This document shows, one piece after another, positions 18,851 through 32,100 of a DNA stretch of 64,000 bases. The stretch is taken from contig CM057151.1 in assembly GCA_029962745.1 (NCBI GenBank), positions 1,677,298 through 1,741,297 on the forward strand. Reading direction: 5' to 3'. The position numbers and the translations under genes were made by a program. The DNA is from Echinometra lucunter (lineage: Eukaryota; Echinodermata; Echinoidea; Camarodonta; Echinometridae). The notes below the pieces were generated by a model. The model saw only the letters and a program-made list of their open reading frames with translations, was not told the DNA's origin and did no database searches. The number at the start of each line of letters is the position of its first letter. Positions within the stretch are counted from its first letter, which is position 1.

Positions 18851-19282
18851 TTCTGACTCATTCTACCAAGACTTATTGATAAAGTGCGCGATCAAAATAT
18901 CAAGCCTGCAGTGTATAGACTACTTACCAATCTATCTCGTACTATTAAAAGAAATCCCTCTTCATTGATGTACTGTGTCGCATGACCAAAACCGCAGCGC
19001 AATAAACATAGTGTAGCGCATAGCCTATAGGTCTACCGGCTCCGTACAATATGCCGAAAGGACATAACGTTGTGTCTTGTTTGGCAGTCTATTGTATATT
19101 TCTGACCAGATTTCACGGGCTGACGTCTCTTCTTATTTAGAAAGAATAGTCGCACTAGTAGTAGACTGTCTGAAGTCAGCAGGACAGTCGGTAAAACGTT
19201 AAGAGCTGAGTCTGAGAGCTGGCTGGGAAACTGATTTCACATTCACTGATTCAGTCACTGGTGAACAGTGCATGGAATCGAG

Positions 19283-20156
19283 ATGGGGGATACCCAAGGA
19301 ACAGGAGTTGTGAATGAGAATGACTTACGCCAACTGTTGGATCATTTCTCTAAGACTCAGTACAGGGCTCGTGATGGCACTAGTAGAGTAAGTTTCTCAA
19401 ACTTGTAGTTGTATTGTATGGGGCTAATAATTATGATTATATTTAACTTTATTAGATCCAGATCTAACTTACTAACGTAAGGACTCAGAGACATGAGAGA
19501 CTTGCCACGTCAGGCAAGTTAAAATCATGTAAATCAAAGTTATAATATAATTAGAGATTTGAACAGGAATCAGTGTTAAATCAAATGTTAACATTCATGT
19601 TCAACAATCATGACAATGACTTTTGAGTTTGTGCTGAACACAAAAGGGCAAGACTCCCGGGGGGTCACTTTCATTGAAGAGTGGACAGCATCCGCGAGAA
19701 AAAAAACGCGGAAAAGGTATTTTTTCAGGGGTAGGTGCGGAACGCGCGAAATGCGAATAGAGTATCAAAAACGCCCAAAAATGAAAAAAAGCCCCCTGAA
19801 TCACGATAACCTAAAACGCGAAAAGGGTATGTAATTTGCACCGACTGCGAGACCGACTGTAACAAGACCCGTGAACGGAAAGTCCTATAACGCCTGTGTA
19901 AAACATAATGAGACAGTGAATTATCTCGAGATAAAAATGGCTCCAAACTTTCAATGGACCCCACTAACACTCAAGATATGAAAATGGGAATATCCTCGTT
20001 TAGGGTGTGCAAATCTGGGACATCTGCACAAAATCCGTGTTTAGGGTGTCCTAGCGGCCTGCCCTTGAATCCTCGTTTAGGGTGCTTTTTTTAGGACGAT
20101 TCTCGCGGATGCTGTCCACTCTTCAATGGAAGTGACCTCCCCACACCCCCCCCCAC

Positions 20157-20193
<37 letters not shown>

Positions 20194-23100
20194 GGCAAGA
20201 CTTCCTTTTGCAACAGCCACCCAACAATAACATGCAAGGTGTGCTTTATTCCGTTAAAAAATTTGGGTGGCTGTCGCAAAAGGAAGTCTTTCCCGCAAAA
20301 GCAATAAAGGACAAATGTAATTTATACGCTTTTAAAATTTAATATTTGTTTTCTTTAACCCTAAAAATGGCCGGGGGGGGGGTTGAATCAACCCCCCATG
20401 TGATTTTTTTTTGCGATAATTTTTAAACCGTAAAAGGTTTCGCCACGGCCTTTCATGACTTTTGAGCCCCAAGACAGTCTTGTGCATCTTTTGATACCAA
20501 ATTTACTAAATTCGGACCCACTGTCCTCGCGCAACGCGGTATTTTACAATCGTGCGAGCACCAAAAAGTGAATTTTGGTGATAACACATGAAATGGCATA
20601 GTATGGGATGAGTTGTCTATGAACCATGTATTTAGGCCTAGATGATAGTCTATGCCAAATTATTTACCAAACAAATACACATAATAATATTTTCTATGGT
20701 TGAATAAATATTTATGATGTCCAAGGTCATGGCCAAGGACAAGGTCAAGGTCATGGTCAAGGTTAAGGTCTCGATTTTTTTTTTTTTAGACATAAGGAAA
20801 AACAAAGGAATATATAAGAAAATTTTAAAAACAATAGAAAACAAGAAATTAATTTTGATACCAGATTTTCTTTTCAAGTACATTGTAAGGAATGCTACAA
20901 AGAATATTTACACCCAAAATTGGGCTTCTAGGAGCTTTATTTTCTGATTTAGAGCAAAACGTATGATTTCATGCATAAATTATCATAATAAATTAATATG
21001 AAATAAATAAAAAGAAAGACTTCAATTTTTTTTTATAGTTTGGTAGATTACGCCGTAGGTAACGTGTGTGCCAATTTTTACGGCGTTTGCGCGATCGACG
21101 GATGAGATCTCGGGGTTGAATCAACCCCCCCCCCCCCCTTTCTACAGAACAGCCAAAAAAGCTCTGCCTGGTTAGGGTTAAAGACATTGGTTAACATTTT
21201 TATGATTTAAAAAAATCTCATTTTGTTACTTGAAAATGGAATTATCATTAAGGTTATAGTGTAAAAATACCAGTCTGAAAGTTTCAGAGTATAATATCCA
21301 CAGGAAGTATTTTTAAATATTAGAAATGTTTGAAAAATATACGCGGGTCGGTTGCACAGACTAGACGTAAGGAGTGCCCATGCGCGCATGGCTCAGTGGA
21401 TGTACTGTGTATATTGGCGTATCATATGGCGGAAGGCAGATAATGGTATTTTTTAATTCGAGCAAAGCGGTCCTCTTATTTATTGTCTCTCGAGAAGAAA
21501 AATAATAACATCGCGGTTTGCGTCTTACTTACAGTTTTTCATTCCAAATTTATGGTTGGTTTCAGGGTTTTTGAATACAAATACAAGTACTCATATGCAT
21601 GTTTCATCTTAGTTTGAGAATTTTTTAAATCAGCTGCTCACAAAGTTAGCCAATGCCTTAGTGTTTTTTGTTGGTTCCTTTTACTAGTATGTGTGTTTTT
21701 GATTATGATAGGCTTGATTCATTATACATGTATAATATAACTTATGTTTTGTTGATATTGGGGTCAATGTACTATAAGGCTATTTGTTGTTTTTTTTGTT
21801 GACCCCTCATTCTCATAAATCCGTTTTGTTTTCGTATAATACTATTTTTTGTACCAATGCTCTGTTTTATTTATATTTCATATGTATGTTTTATCAAGAA
21901 TGAAAATAAAGAATTGAATTGAAATGAAATGTGAGGGAGGAGCTGGTGATTTGGCAGAGATCTCAAGAGTCCATTTTTATCACATACAAAATTCTATCAA
22001 TGTAAAAGGAAAACAGTTTACTTTATGAGTACAGCTGTCTTGAAATCTGATATTTTATTATATCTTATCTTGAATGTCATGAATACCCTTGTCACTTTTT
22101 TTTTTTTCTTTTTTTTTCCAATTTATTTGTAATTCAGGTTGAAGGATTTGAGAGGAAATGTTTGGCTTTATTTGCAAAAGACTACAAATACTCGGTAAGT
22201 TGCTTAGACAGAAATAACCATCTGTTCTGGGGAATCATTTAAGTTGATATTTGTCAACTTGTACTTGTACCATATACATGTACAGAGGTTAGTGGAGCCA
22301 GATGTAGTCTCAGTCACCCATAGCCTAGGCCCATGCCTATGTGGGATGATGTCAAACATTCACTTTCCAGGCAGAAGTCAAAAACAGACAAAAATTGCTC
22401 CAAGCAAGCTTTAATTCACTTAAATTTGCTAGATTACCTGATTTAGGGACTCTTCAACTCTATGCTACAAATTTTGGTTTTCAGAGCTGAAAGTGAAATT
22501 CTTAAATAAGTGTTTTTTTGTCATGTATGAATGACAAGTCCCCGCTAATGCACACAAAAGCTATTGAAGCCTTTTATTGAGGAGTACAAGCTTATCTACA
22601 GATAAGTGAATCTCAGTGGAACAACCGAAGATATAGAGAGACTGAAGCTTTTGGTCTATAAGTTGCCTTGCTTTACCCCAGGCATGTCAAGTGTCACGCA
22701 TTAGGCATGAGACTCCCGCATCGGGGGCTCTTACTCATCCCCCAAAATCTCTTTCTCACGCCTGTATCACAGCCTATCCCCATTTACACAATGCCTGGCC
22801 ATCTCACGGTTCCCTCCCTAAATTCTCACGCATTGCTGGTCTTTGACCTTGGTGTCTCTGTTACCCTGATCAAGGTCCCTTGTACTCATCACAGAAGCAT
22901 TCTGTAATTCTAGGATAAGCTCAAATACTCTTTAATTCTTGAGATATGTTTATAGTAATGATAATAACAATGATTATAATAATAATAAAATGATAACTTT
23001 GTTTTCCTGAAAGTTTTGCATTGCAGTTCTTGTATATGGATACATAAGAAAAATCATGAGACTACATAATTGTTATTTTTGTTTTGTTTTTAGAGCAGTT

Positions 23101-26100
23101 TAACTTTATGTGGTAGAAGATAGTGTACTATCTTGATGCTGTTTGTTTTTGTGTGATCAAAAAGGTTATCCTAAATTCCAATGGTGAGCTGTGTGGTCAC
23201 TACCCTGGCAAGCTGGTAATATTGGAGTACATGTTAGGAGCTGATGGACTAACAGGAGAAAGGTAATGAATCTTTAACGTTATTGATATCTTATGAGGAT
23301 AACCACTTACTTGAAGTCTTCAATGATAATTGTTAATAACTTATCTGTATAAAGTTAGTTTAAGCAGCTTCTGGTCCAACCTATTTGAGGGTAGCCCCCT
23401 TTTAACTGATCAACTCTTTTCAAGATTCCCCGTTGAATTCAAGTTCAAGTTCATTTATTTCTTTCCGCAATAACCAGGAAACAATACATACATGGACAAT
23501 ATCAATAAGGTTCAGAAACAACAAGAATAAAACTTATGACCAAAGAGCTGAAAATATCAAAAATATGGGAAAGAGGTGGTCTGTATTGAAGCAAGGCTTG
23601 TTAAGCACAGATCACCTTTGTAACAGCAACAAAATATGTATGATATAATATAATTAAACATCTGCATTAAAAACAAAAAAACAAGCAAACGCAGATAAAA
23701 AGCAAGAAAAAATATATATATACATATATATACAGTAATGACATAAGAAAAAAAAAGCAAAAACTAATTGACTTGCCTTTTCACCAATGTTCATTATTAC
23801 AGAGATCATGTGGAGAGTATGTATGATGTGGCCAAGCTTAGAGAGATGATGTGCAGATCAAGATTTGCTAGGTGTAGAGAGAGATTTGTCATGCCAGTCA
23901 TACTCTGTGATGGCAAGGTAAGTAGTGTAGAAATGATGGTAGTGATGAAGAGGAGTGTGGCAGTAATTGTCAAAGAGACCTGTTGATAAAACTTGATATT
24001 ATTCTGTAGTATTTCATTGTCATTCTCTATTGATCTGTTGTGTGAGTGATGCAGAATGCAGCTTCTTTAGAGGTGTTATGCAGAAAATTACTGCACGGTG
24101 CATGTATGACTTGTATAGTTGTATGCCATTTAGGGAACAAACATTTACACAAGTGTTTGATGTATACATGTATATAAGGAACATATACATTATACACTAG
24201 GTGCTTTATGTGAAAGGAAATATTTGTCTATCTAAGACCATTGCTTGCAGATGTTATGGAGGTGGACTTTTGGTTTCTAATCATCATTCTTTTTGTTTCT
24301 TTATGAGCTGTGGTGGGAAATATGTACACACTGATAGTCCAAATGTTCATTAATGACTTGAAGATTGCCTCCCTATCAACTTTGATAAGTTTTCCAATAT
24401 GGTGTGAAAGTGAAACTGTAGTTTAAGCAGTATGAATGTTTAATAATCCTTATGCTTGTGACTGTCAGAAACAAATGTTTAAAGGTCCTGTCAGTGTTCA
24501 AAGATTGAAGTTGTGAATAGAATGCCATGAATGCCATTTAAAAAAAATTTGTCCAAATGCGAAAAAATTAGTTTTAGTCAAGTACCGCAAAAGCTGTAGA
24601 TATTATTATTTTAGGTAGAGATATATAATAAAAGACAATATTCTTTATCCTTAGAGCCAGAGCGTCCTTGAATGTTCTAAGGAAATATGTACATACCTTG
24701 TCAAATAGTCAACTTCCTTAATTATTCATTTCTTGTCAAGTAATCACTTTTCAAGTGCTCATTTCATTTTAGTCACTTTTGTCGAATGTTCATTTTACGT
24801 CATTCATTTTTTCTTTAATTCATAGCATATTTGCAGATCAGCAACGCTCTCAGGAGGTCCAGAGATATATGGACGGTCTGGATTTAACTACTTTTTCTCA
24901 GGTAAGCTACCTTTCAAAACATCACAGTGATTAGTATATGAGAGATTAATTTCATTTTTTATGGGTCATCTCAAGTGCTGACATATATACTTTTTGTTAG
25001 CAATATAGCCAAAATGGAAGGTCTTTGTGTTTCATATTGTATTTGTTAGTGTATACTTAAGTTGCTAAAATTTATAATGCAGATGAAATTCCGTAAAGCT
25101 TATTGAAATGCAATAGATAAAATGTTCAATGAATCTAACGAAGCTCATGGATATTATATCACATTCATTTTGTGTGTACTACATTATTCTATAGACACAT
25201 GTCCATCAGAGTAGTTCATTCAAACTCATTTCTTTTTCTACAATAGGAGGTGAAAGTGCAGAACCAGATGATGAAGAAACTATTACCAGTCTAAGTAGGA
25301 GTCCATCTACAAGGTTAGTCTTCTACATCTCCACTCTCAGTAAAAAAAATTTGCTCCGTTGTTAGTACTATGAAATAACCATGGACAAAAATATTTGAGG
25401 AAGTAATTTTTGCAGTAGTATTCAAATTTTTAACTTAAAGTCATTTCAATGTGTTGATCTTGTGCTGCCATTTATACAGTTTCCATTGATCATGTAAATT
25501 TACACACGTGTACTTTGATCTTAAAGACAAACAGTCGTGGGCTTTCATGGGGAATTTGACACCATTCGGGTGCTTATCCAGTAACAGGTGTTGTCCATCA
25601 CCAAGAAGGTGCTTTCACACCTAACTGATCAGGAAAAATACCTGGTATTTTCTGATCCAGTATTCTACCCCGATCAGAAAATACCTGGTATTTTGCCAGT
25701 GTGAAACAAAAGTTCTTGTAATATCCCCAAAGAAAAATACCGGTAGTTCACTAGGTGCTTTCTCCAATTCCAGGTATTTTCTCCAAGGTCGCAGGGATAT
25801 TTGCAAGTGTGAAAGCAAATTACAAGAACTGCTATGGACCTTAATGCACATGTTTATAAGTACTAGAACTTTCCTGTGAAGGTCTGGTTCTGGGAGGTGT
25901 GAAAGCACAAAATAATTATTGGGTATTTGTGCTCCAGAGATGTAGCTCTATTACAGGTATTTCCAGTGCTTTTCACAAAGTCTAGTTTTAACAAATTATG
26001 ATCCACTCCCCATGAAAGCCCACAACTGAGTGTCTTTAAAGGAAAACATTTTCCTAGCTTACATACTTGAATACTTGGCTAACTATTCTGATTAAATATC

Positions 26101-29100
26101 AAGAGAACTATGTACTTCAATTCTCAGATCAAAATGAGTGCCATCTACAAAAGATAAGAATTGTTATTCTGCATACACCAAATGTCATCTACACATGCAG
26201 GATATATCCAAATTATACTGTGTCATTGATTTCTGCTTGTTTTGATTTTGCAGTAGCAACGACTGGCCACTGTTTGACCGCTACAGAGGTCAAGATATCA
26301 AGCTCTTGAAGATGCTCTCTGTAACCTCAGTGTGTGACCTCATGCTGGAGAACAAAAAGGTCAAGTTTGGGGTCAAGTAAGTTACTTGTTGGTGACCTGA
26401 TGTTCACTCTGCAAACATTTTCTCCAGTTAAATTTTCCGCAGGCTTTATTTATTCAAAGGTTAAAGGTTAGAGTTTCAACTTGATTTTAGATTAGGTTTA
26501 GGGTGAAGGATAAAGTACAGAAGAAACACAGTTTTATCCAGGGTGGCAGTTTTGAATTTAGTTAGTGTAGGGAATAGACCACTCAGAAATAGTTGCTGGA
26601 TATCTTGTAGAACCAACCTGACAGAGATTGCATAATAATCTATACTTGGAAATGGGGTTAATAGCAGAGGTGTGATTCTGAGAAAGGATATGGGTAGATA
26701 GAAGATTAATTGACAAAGAACTAAACCAATTAGCACTAGCAAGCAATGACCTATGCAAATCAAGAAGGAAGATAACAATCAACAAATTCATTAATAGTTA
26801 TATACCAGAAACATGGTATCAAGCTCATTATTAGTGCATTTGATTACTATTGTATTTTGTGCTGTATTGAATAAGAAAAGCAAAGAGAAAAACATGATTA
26901 ATAATTCTTATAACAGATCGACTTGACAAAAATTTTATGATTTTTTTTTTTAAAGATTAGATATTGTGTAATACATTTCTACCTTTTTGTTTAATGAAGG
27001 ATAAGAAAAAAAAAAAAAAAGAATAATCAAGTTAGGCAGATTTATCCTAGATGTATATTTATGTATTTCTCTGAGTTATGAAGTTCTGAAATCTACTATG
27101 CCTATTATCAGTAAGAATGCATTATTAGAATATTTTTGTATTGCATTGTCTTTGTGTGAAAACAACTGTAACCTGGCTTTCTTGGGGTTAACGGTTAAGA
27201 AGTTTAAAGAAAATACAGGATAATATAAGACTATAACCAGCAAAATTGAATTACTGCGTGATGCTGTAAGCACCCTCATGCCTGTACATGTATTTACTTT
27301 GACTAGTCTACTCACCAGTTGCTTTGTATGTACCTGACATTGTATTTGAATTCGCATTATCTTTTTTAGTGGTAATATTTGAAGCTCATACATTAAATAT
27401 AGTATAGTGACATCAACCATACAAAGCAAAGTGTCTGTCGATGATTGGTAATAACTTAAAATCTCAGATTTGTTGACATCACATCATCACCTACATGAAT
27501 ACTAATAGTATGTGCTTATTGAGAAACCTGTACATAAAGACCACCTAAAGTTAAAGTTTTCATTGAATTGAATGTTTGTATAGTTTTGATATACAAACCT
27601 GTAATTATTACAGACTATTGCTTCCTGGGAGCCAGAAAGAAATCAACTCTATGATGCCCTACATCCATCTGGCTGTCATGAAATGTTATGTAGAATATGA
27701 AGTAAATGTCTTATTGATATCATAGGGCTACAAATCACTTTTCTAGGGCAGATTAAATTATGTATTTAAGTTTAAAATTTAGGGTCATCAAGTAGAACTC
27801 AGTAGCAATTTTAGTATTAAAAGTGGAATAAATGTTATTAAATGTTGCTATGATCCTAATTTTCGTATCCTTTAAGCAGTCTTTATATCTTGGTTTTTAT
27901 ACTTAATGACCCTCATTTCCTATTTTTTTTTTTTATGTTGATAGTGTAACATCATCAGAGAAAGTTGACAAGGAGCACAGATATGCCGATTTCTGTCTGC
28001 TTTCATTACCTTATCCTGGTTGTGAATTCTTCAAAGATTTCAGGGATAATGGCTTCAATGGGGTCAATCTCTTCTTTGATTGGTCACAAGTAAGTAGTAT
28101 ACAGATAATGAATGTTTATGAGTGCAATGGATCAATAATTTCATCTTTCCTCAAATGAAATATTCTGTCCATTACACGAATGAAAAAACATTCATTATTT
28201 GTTTTATATGACACCTAAAAATAGATCAAATCGCAATAAATCAATAGCGCTATACGCTAGCGCGCTGTTTGTGGTGCATGCATGCACATTGCAAACGCAA
28301 GCGTTTTACGTACGTAATGTGCCGGGCTCTCGGCGTTCGTGCAATGGAGCTAATCGTATGGATCCAAGATTACACGGTAAATGGAGCCACAATTGCATGA
28401 ATGATGATGTCATAGTGCAATGGGACAAATGATCAATATCAAACAACCAATCAAATGACAGGGATCTATTAAGGTGTCATATAAAGAATTATATCCAATA
28501 AAACCTTACGAGTAATTTGATGACATTGAAATTCTACAGAGTAGGGAAACTGGTTTGCTCACATTGGAAAGCATTGGATTGGATAACCCATTCGTGACAG
28601 AGGGTCCACATTTTGTGGTTTGGCCTAATATCTTTTGATGCAAAGCCCTAAAAATCATATCAAATACATGAGCAGAAAGAGCAAAAAATCCTACACAAAC
28701 TGTGCCTATTTTGGTTGCGTCAATATTCGTTGTTTGATGCTGAAAATTTTTTAAAAGGAAAATAAGCATTAAAATCCTTAAATTGGCAATGTGATAGAAA
28801 GTTTAAAATCACCATTTTCCCCTGCAAATTGGCATCTTTTATAACTTCTCATCATAATTTCTGTCAATTTGTATTCATTTCAGATACATGACGTTTTATA
28901 AGAAAAATGTAGCAATAAAATAAAAATGTTGGTGTTGTCAATTTGAAGAATAAAAGCTGATCAAATTAGGCTTTAAATAATTCCTGTCATGAATGGGTTA
29001 AACTGTAATGAAGTTGTAAATTCAGTAACCAAGATCATTAAATATGGATCTCAAATTGACAAATCAGTCATGTCATGATACATGTATCACCAAGGTCCAG

Positions 29101-32100
29101 TCTTCATTTGTTTTGTGCATGATATGTCATAATATATATTCATTTCCCTTAAAGTAACTGCCACAAAGCAAGTACTGCCCCAGGCTTGGTAATGATCCGA
29201 GGGTGTACCTGTCCTGGTATAAAAGAGAAGTCAATTCTGCCAACATGATTGAGAAAGGGGTGCTTTGAAAATTATAGTATTGAAAAGTTATTGAGAATAT
29301 TGACACTCTTTGATCACAAGATAAAATCACACATTTGCTACATATTTTTTATTTTGAAAATAACAATGAATTTGCCATAATATTTCAGGGGGTTTTCTAC
29401 TTTTGAAAATTCATTAAGAAATGCAGTTTAAGAAAGATAAATGCCTTGGGAGATCTTTTTCATATTTTATATTGATTAGAATTGCATTTTGTATGATATT
29501 GCATATATAATAGGGTCTCAGTGTTGAAAGGTGATATTAAATCAAAGTTATGAAAAGTGTGATTTTTACATAACTCAGAATAAATGTGTATAATTGCTAA
29601 ATGTCTTTGCAGGACTTTGTAGATGCTGATTTGAGTATACCAGACAGAGTAGCCAGTACCACAGGCATTGATTGGCACATGTATAGGGTGAGATCCAGAA
29701 ACATTAATCTTTAGTTGGACGTACTATATTAAGTGGTCTGAACTGACAGGAATATAGCACCATATTATGATTTCATGGCTTTCATTCTCACAGTGAGAAT
29801 TAGACTACCTAAAGGGTTTCGTTTTCTACCAAGTACCCAAACTATGCCACAACATCTGCAATACAATGCTTACATTTGATTATTGACTTATATTTTGTTA
29901 CATTATACTTAAGTATTTATTATGCCTCCGCCCACTGAAGGTGGGTGCCGGAGGCATTATGTTTTTGGGTTGTCCGTCTGTCCGTCCGTCCGTCCCGTTT
30001 TCATTCTCGCGATAACTTATGAACCATTTGTCGGATCAACTTCAAACTTGGCTCATGTATGCATATGGGAGAGACAATGATCTGATTAGATTTTGGGGTC
30101 ACAAGGTCAAAGGTCAAAGGTCATAAAGGTCATTATATACATGAAAATGGCTCGTTCTTGCAATAACTGAAGAACCATTTGGGAGATCAACTTCAAACTT
30201 GGCTCATGTATGTATATGGGAGGGATAATGATCTCATTAGATTTTGGGGTCACGAGGTTTAAGGTCAAAGGTCATAGAATGGCTCGTTCTCGCAATAACT
30301 TCAGAACCATTTGACGGATCAGCTTTATACTTGGCTCATATATGCATATGGGAAAGACAGTGATCTGACAAGATTTTGGGGTCAAAGGTCATAGAGGTAA
30401 TCATATACATGAAAATGACTTGTTCTTGCCATAACTTAACCATTTGATGGATCAACTTCACACATAAGTCATGTTATGCATAAGGGAGGGACAATGATCT
30501 AATTAGAGTTGGGGGGGTCACAAGGTCAAAGGTCAAAGGCCATGGATGTCATTGTATACGTGAATTGCAATAACTTAAGAACCATTTGACGGATCAACTT
30601 CAAATGTGACAGACACAGTGTCATTTAAATAGAACCATTTCCAATTTTGTATTCGAAATGTATCCTAATACGTTTTCCATAATTAGAAGTGATATATTTC
30701 TGATCTGGCAAAGGCGGAGGCATAAATTTCGACCACATGTGGTCGCGGATTAATGTAGTTAATGGTATGATTTTCATGATATTGATCTTAATCACTCATA
30801 TCATGTATCTAGGAAAGGATTGGTGTGTTGGAAGTGATAAATTTCAGAATTTGTGATGATTAAGCTTGTTTATTTGTAATTGTATTCATGATCCTGTTCT
30901 GATTTTTATTCATTGCTAGTCATGGGATCTGGTGAGGATCACTCAAAACTATCTCAAACTCTTGCTCTTCCTCATCAGAGATGGTAGGTAGAAGTCAGCT
31001 CTCCATTCTGTCATCTTACATTCTAATTTGATGTGCTTTTCAGGGTTTCTTTCAACATACTCTCATACTTTGTCCAAATGCACTTTGTTAATGAATATGA
31101 ATCTAATTTTAACTGATTTCTATTTTTTTTTCCTTTGAAAAGAAAATGAAAAGATGATTATAATAGTGGCATACCTTCATCACGATGCAAACAAATCACA
31201 TCTTTACTAATTCATGACCACCACAGAGATCTACATTTTTTCTGAAAAGTTATGTTTTCTACTTTTTACTAGATCTGTGGGAGATGATATTTGAACAAAG
31301 TTGGGTTTTTTTTTCGGTTATTTTGCAGGAGATTCTGGCTTATTAGTTCATTGTATATCAGGCTGGGATAGAACACCTCTTTTCATCTCTCTTCTCAGGC
31401 TTTCTCTCTGGGCGGTAAGTTATGACTACCTGTGTTCCTTACAGAGATTTATCACTTCATTGTGTGCAGATATACAGTAGCATCTAAAAGTTTACATACA
31501 CATGGCAGATAAACAGTTTTTCCCATATTTTCTTAACTTGAGATAGTCCTGTCAACTTTTCTTCTCTTGGGGATACACAAGTTGGGTTTTTATATATCAA
31601 ATAAAATCATCCGCTGATATGTTTATGATTTATAAGAATTAAAATGATACATTGTGAAAATGTGAAGAAAATTGCTTTTCTACCAGGTCTGTTTTCAAAA
31701 TTGGAATATTTTGGTTCACTTAGCTCTAATATCTGCTTTTCCATGCTAATGAAGTAGAAATGAGAATAACTGTGTGTCATTGTTCATGTAGATATTTCTT
31801 TGCAATTTAGCAATGTAATGTCTTATATCTCTTCCTGTTTTATATGCAGAAGCAGTGGGGAAATGTTGTAGTTTATGTCATTACAAGTGGACAATAAAGT
31901 GCCATTTAAATCTATCATCTTTAGTTGCATGGTCTGTTTTTAAACATAAAGTGGAGTTCTGGTCATGCAATTGCACTGTGAAAGAAACTGTCTCCAAGTT
32001 ACCGGGAAAGGCAAATTAGTTGTACATAAAAAGGGTGTGACATTAAGAAATTCAATCACTTTCCCTTCAAGGTATGTGCACTGTACACTGAAAGGAGTAC

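Larger units (their letters stand above)
16758..19282. other. Divergent intergenic region between TRMU and MTMR14
   Basis: TRMU starts leftward at 16757 and MTMR14 rightward at 19283. The region holds the TRMU 5'UTR/promoter side, AT-rich DNA, an element at 17911-18160 and the poly-G-tipped element 18318-18850. The 18870-19282 part is moderately CpG-containing and immediately precedes the MTMR14 start, so it is the likely MTMR14 promoter/5'UTR. No specific promoter motif was recognised. Confidence 0.5.

Noticed and set aside
30090..30130. AGGTCAAAGGTCA as nuclear-receptor response elements
   Set aside because: The words recur in each unit of an internal tandem repeat in a transposable element, so they need no regulatory explanation.
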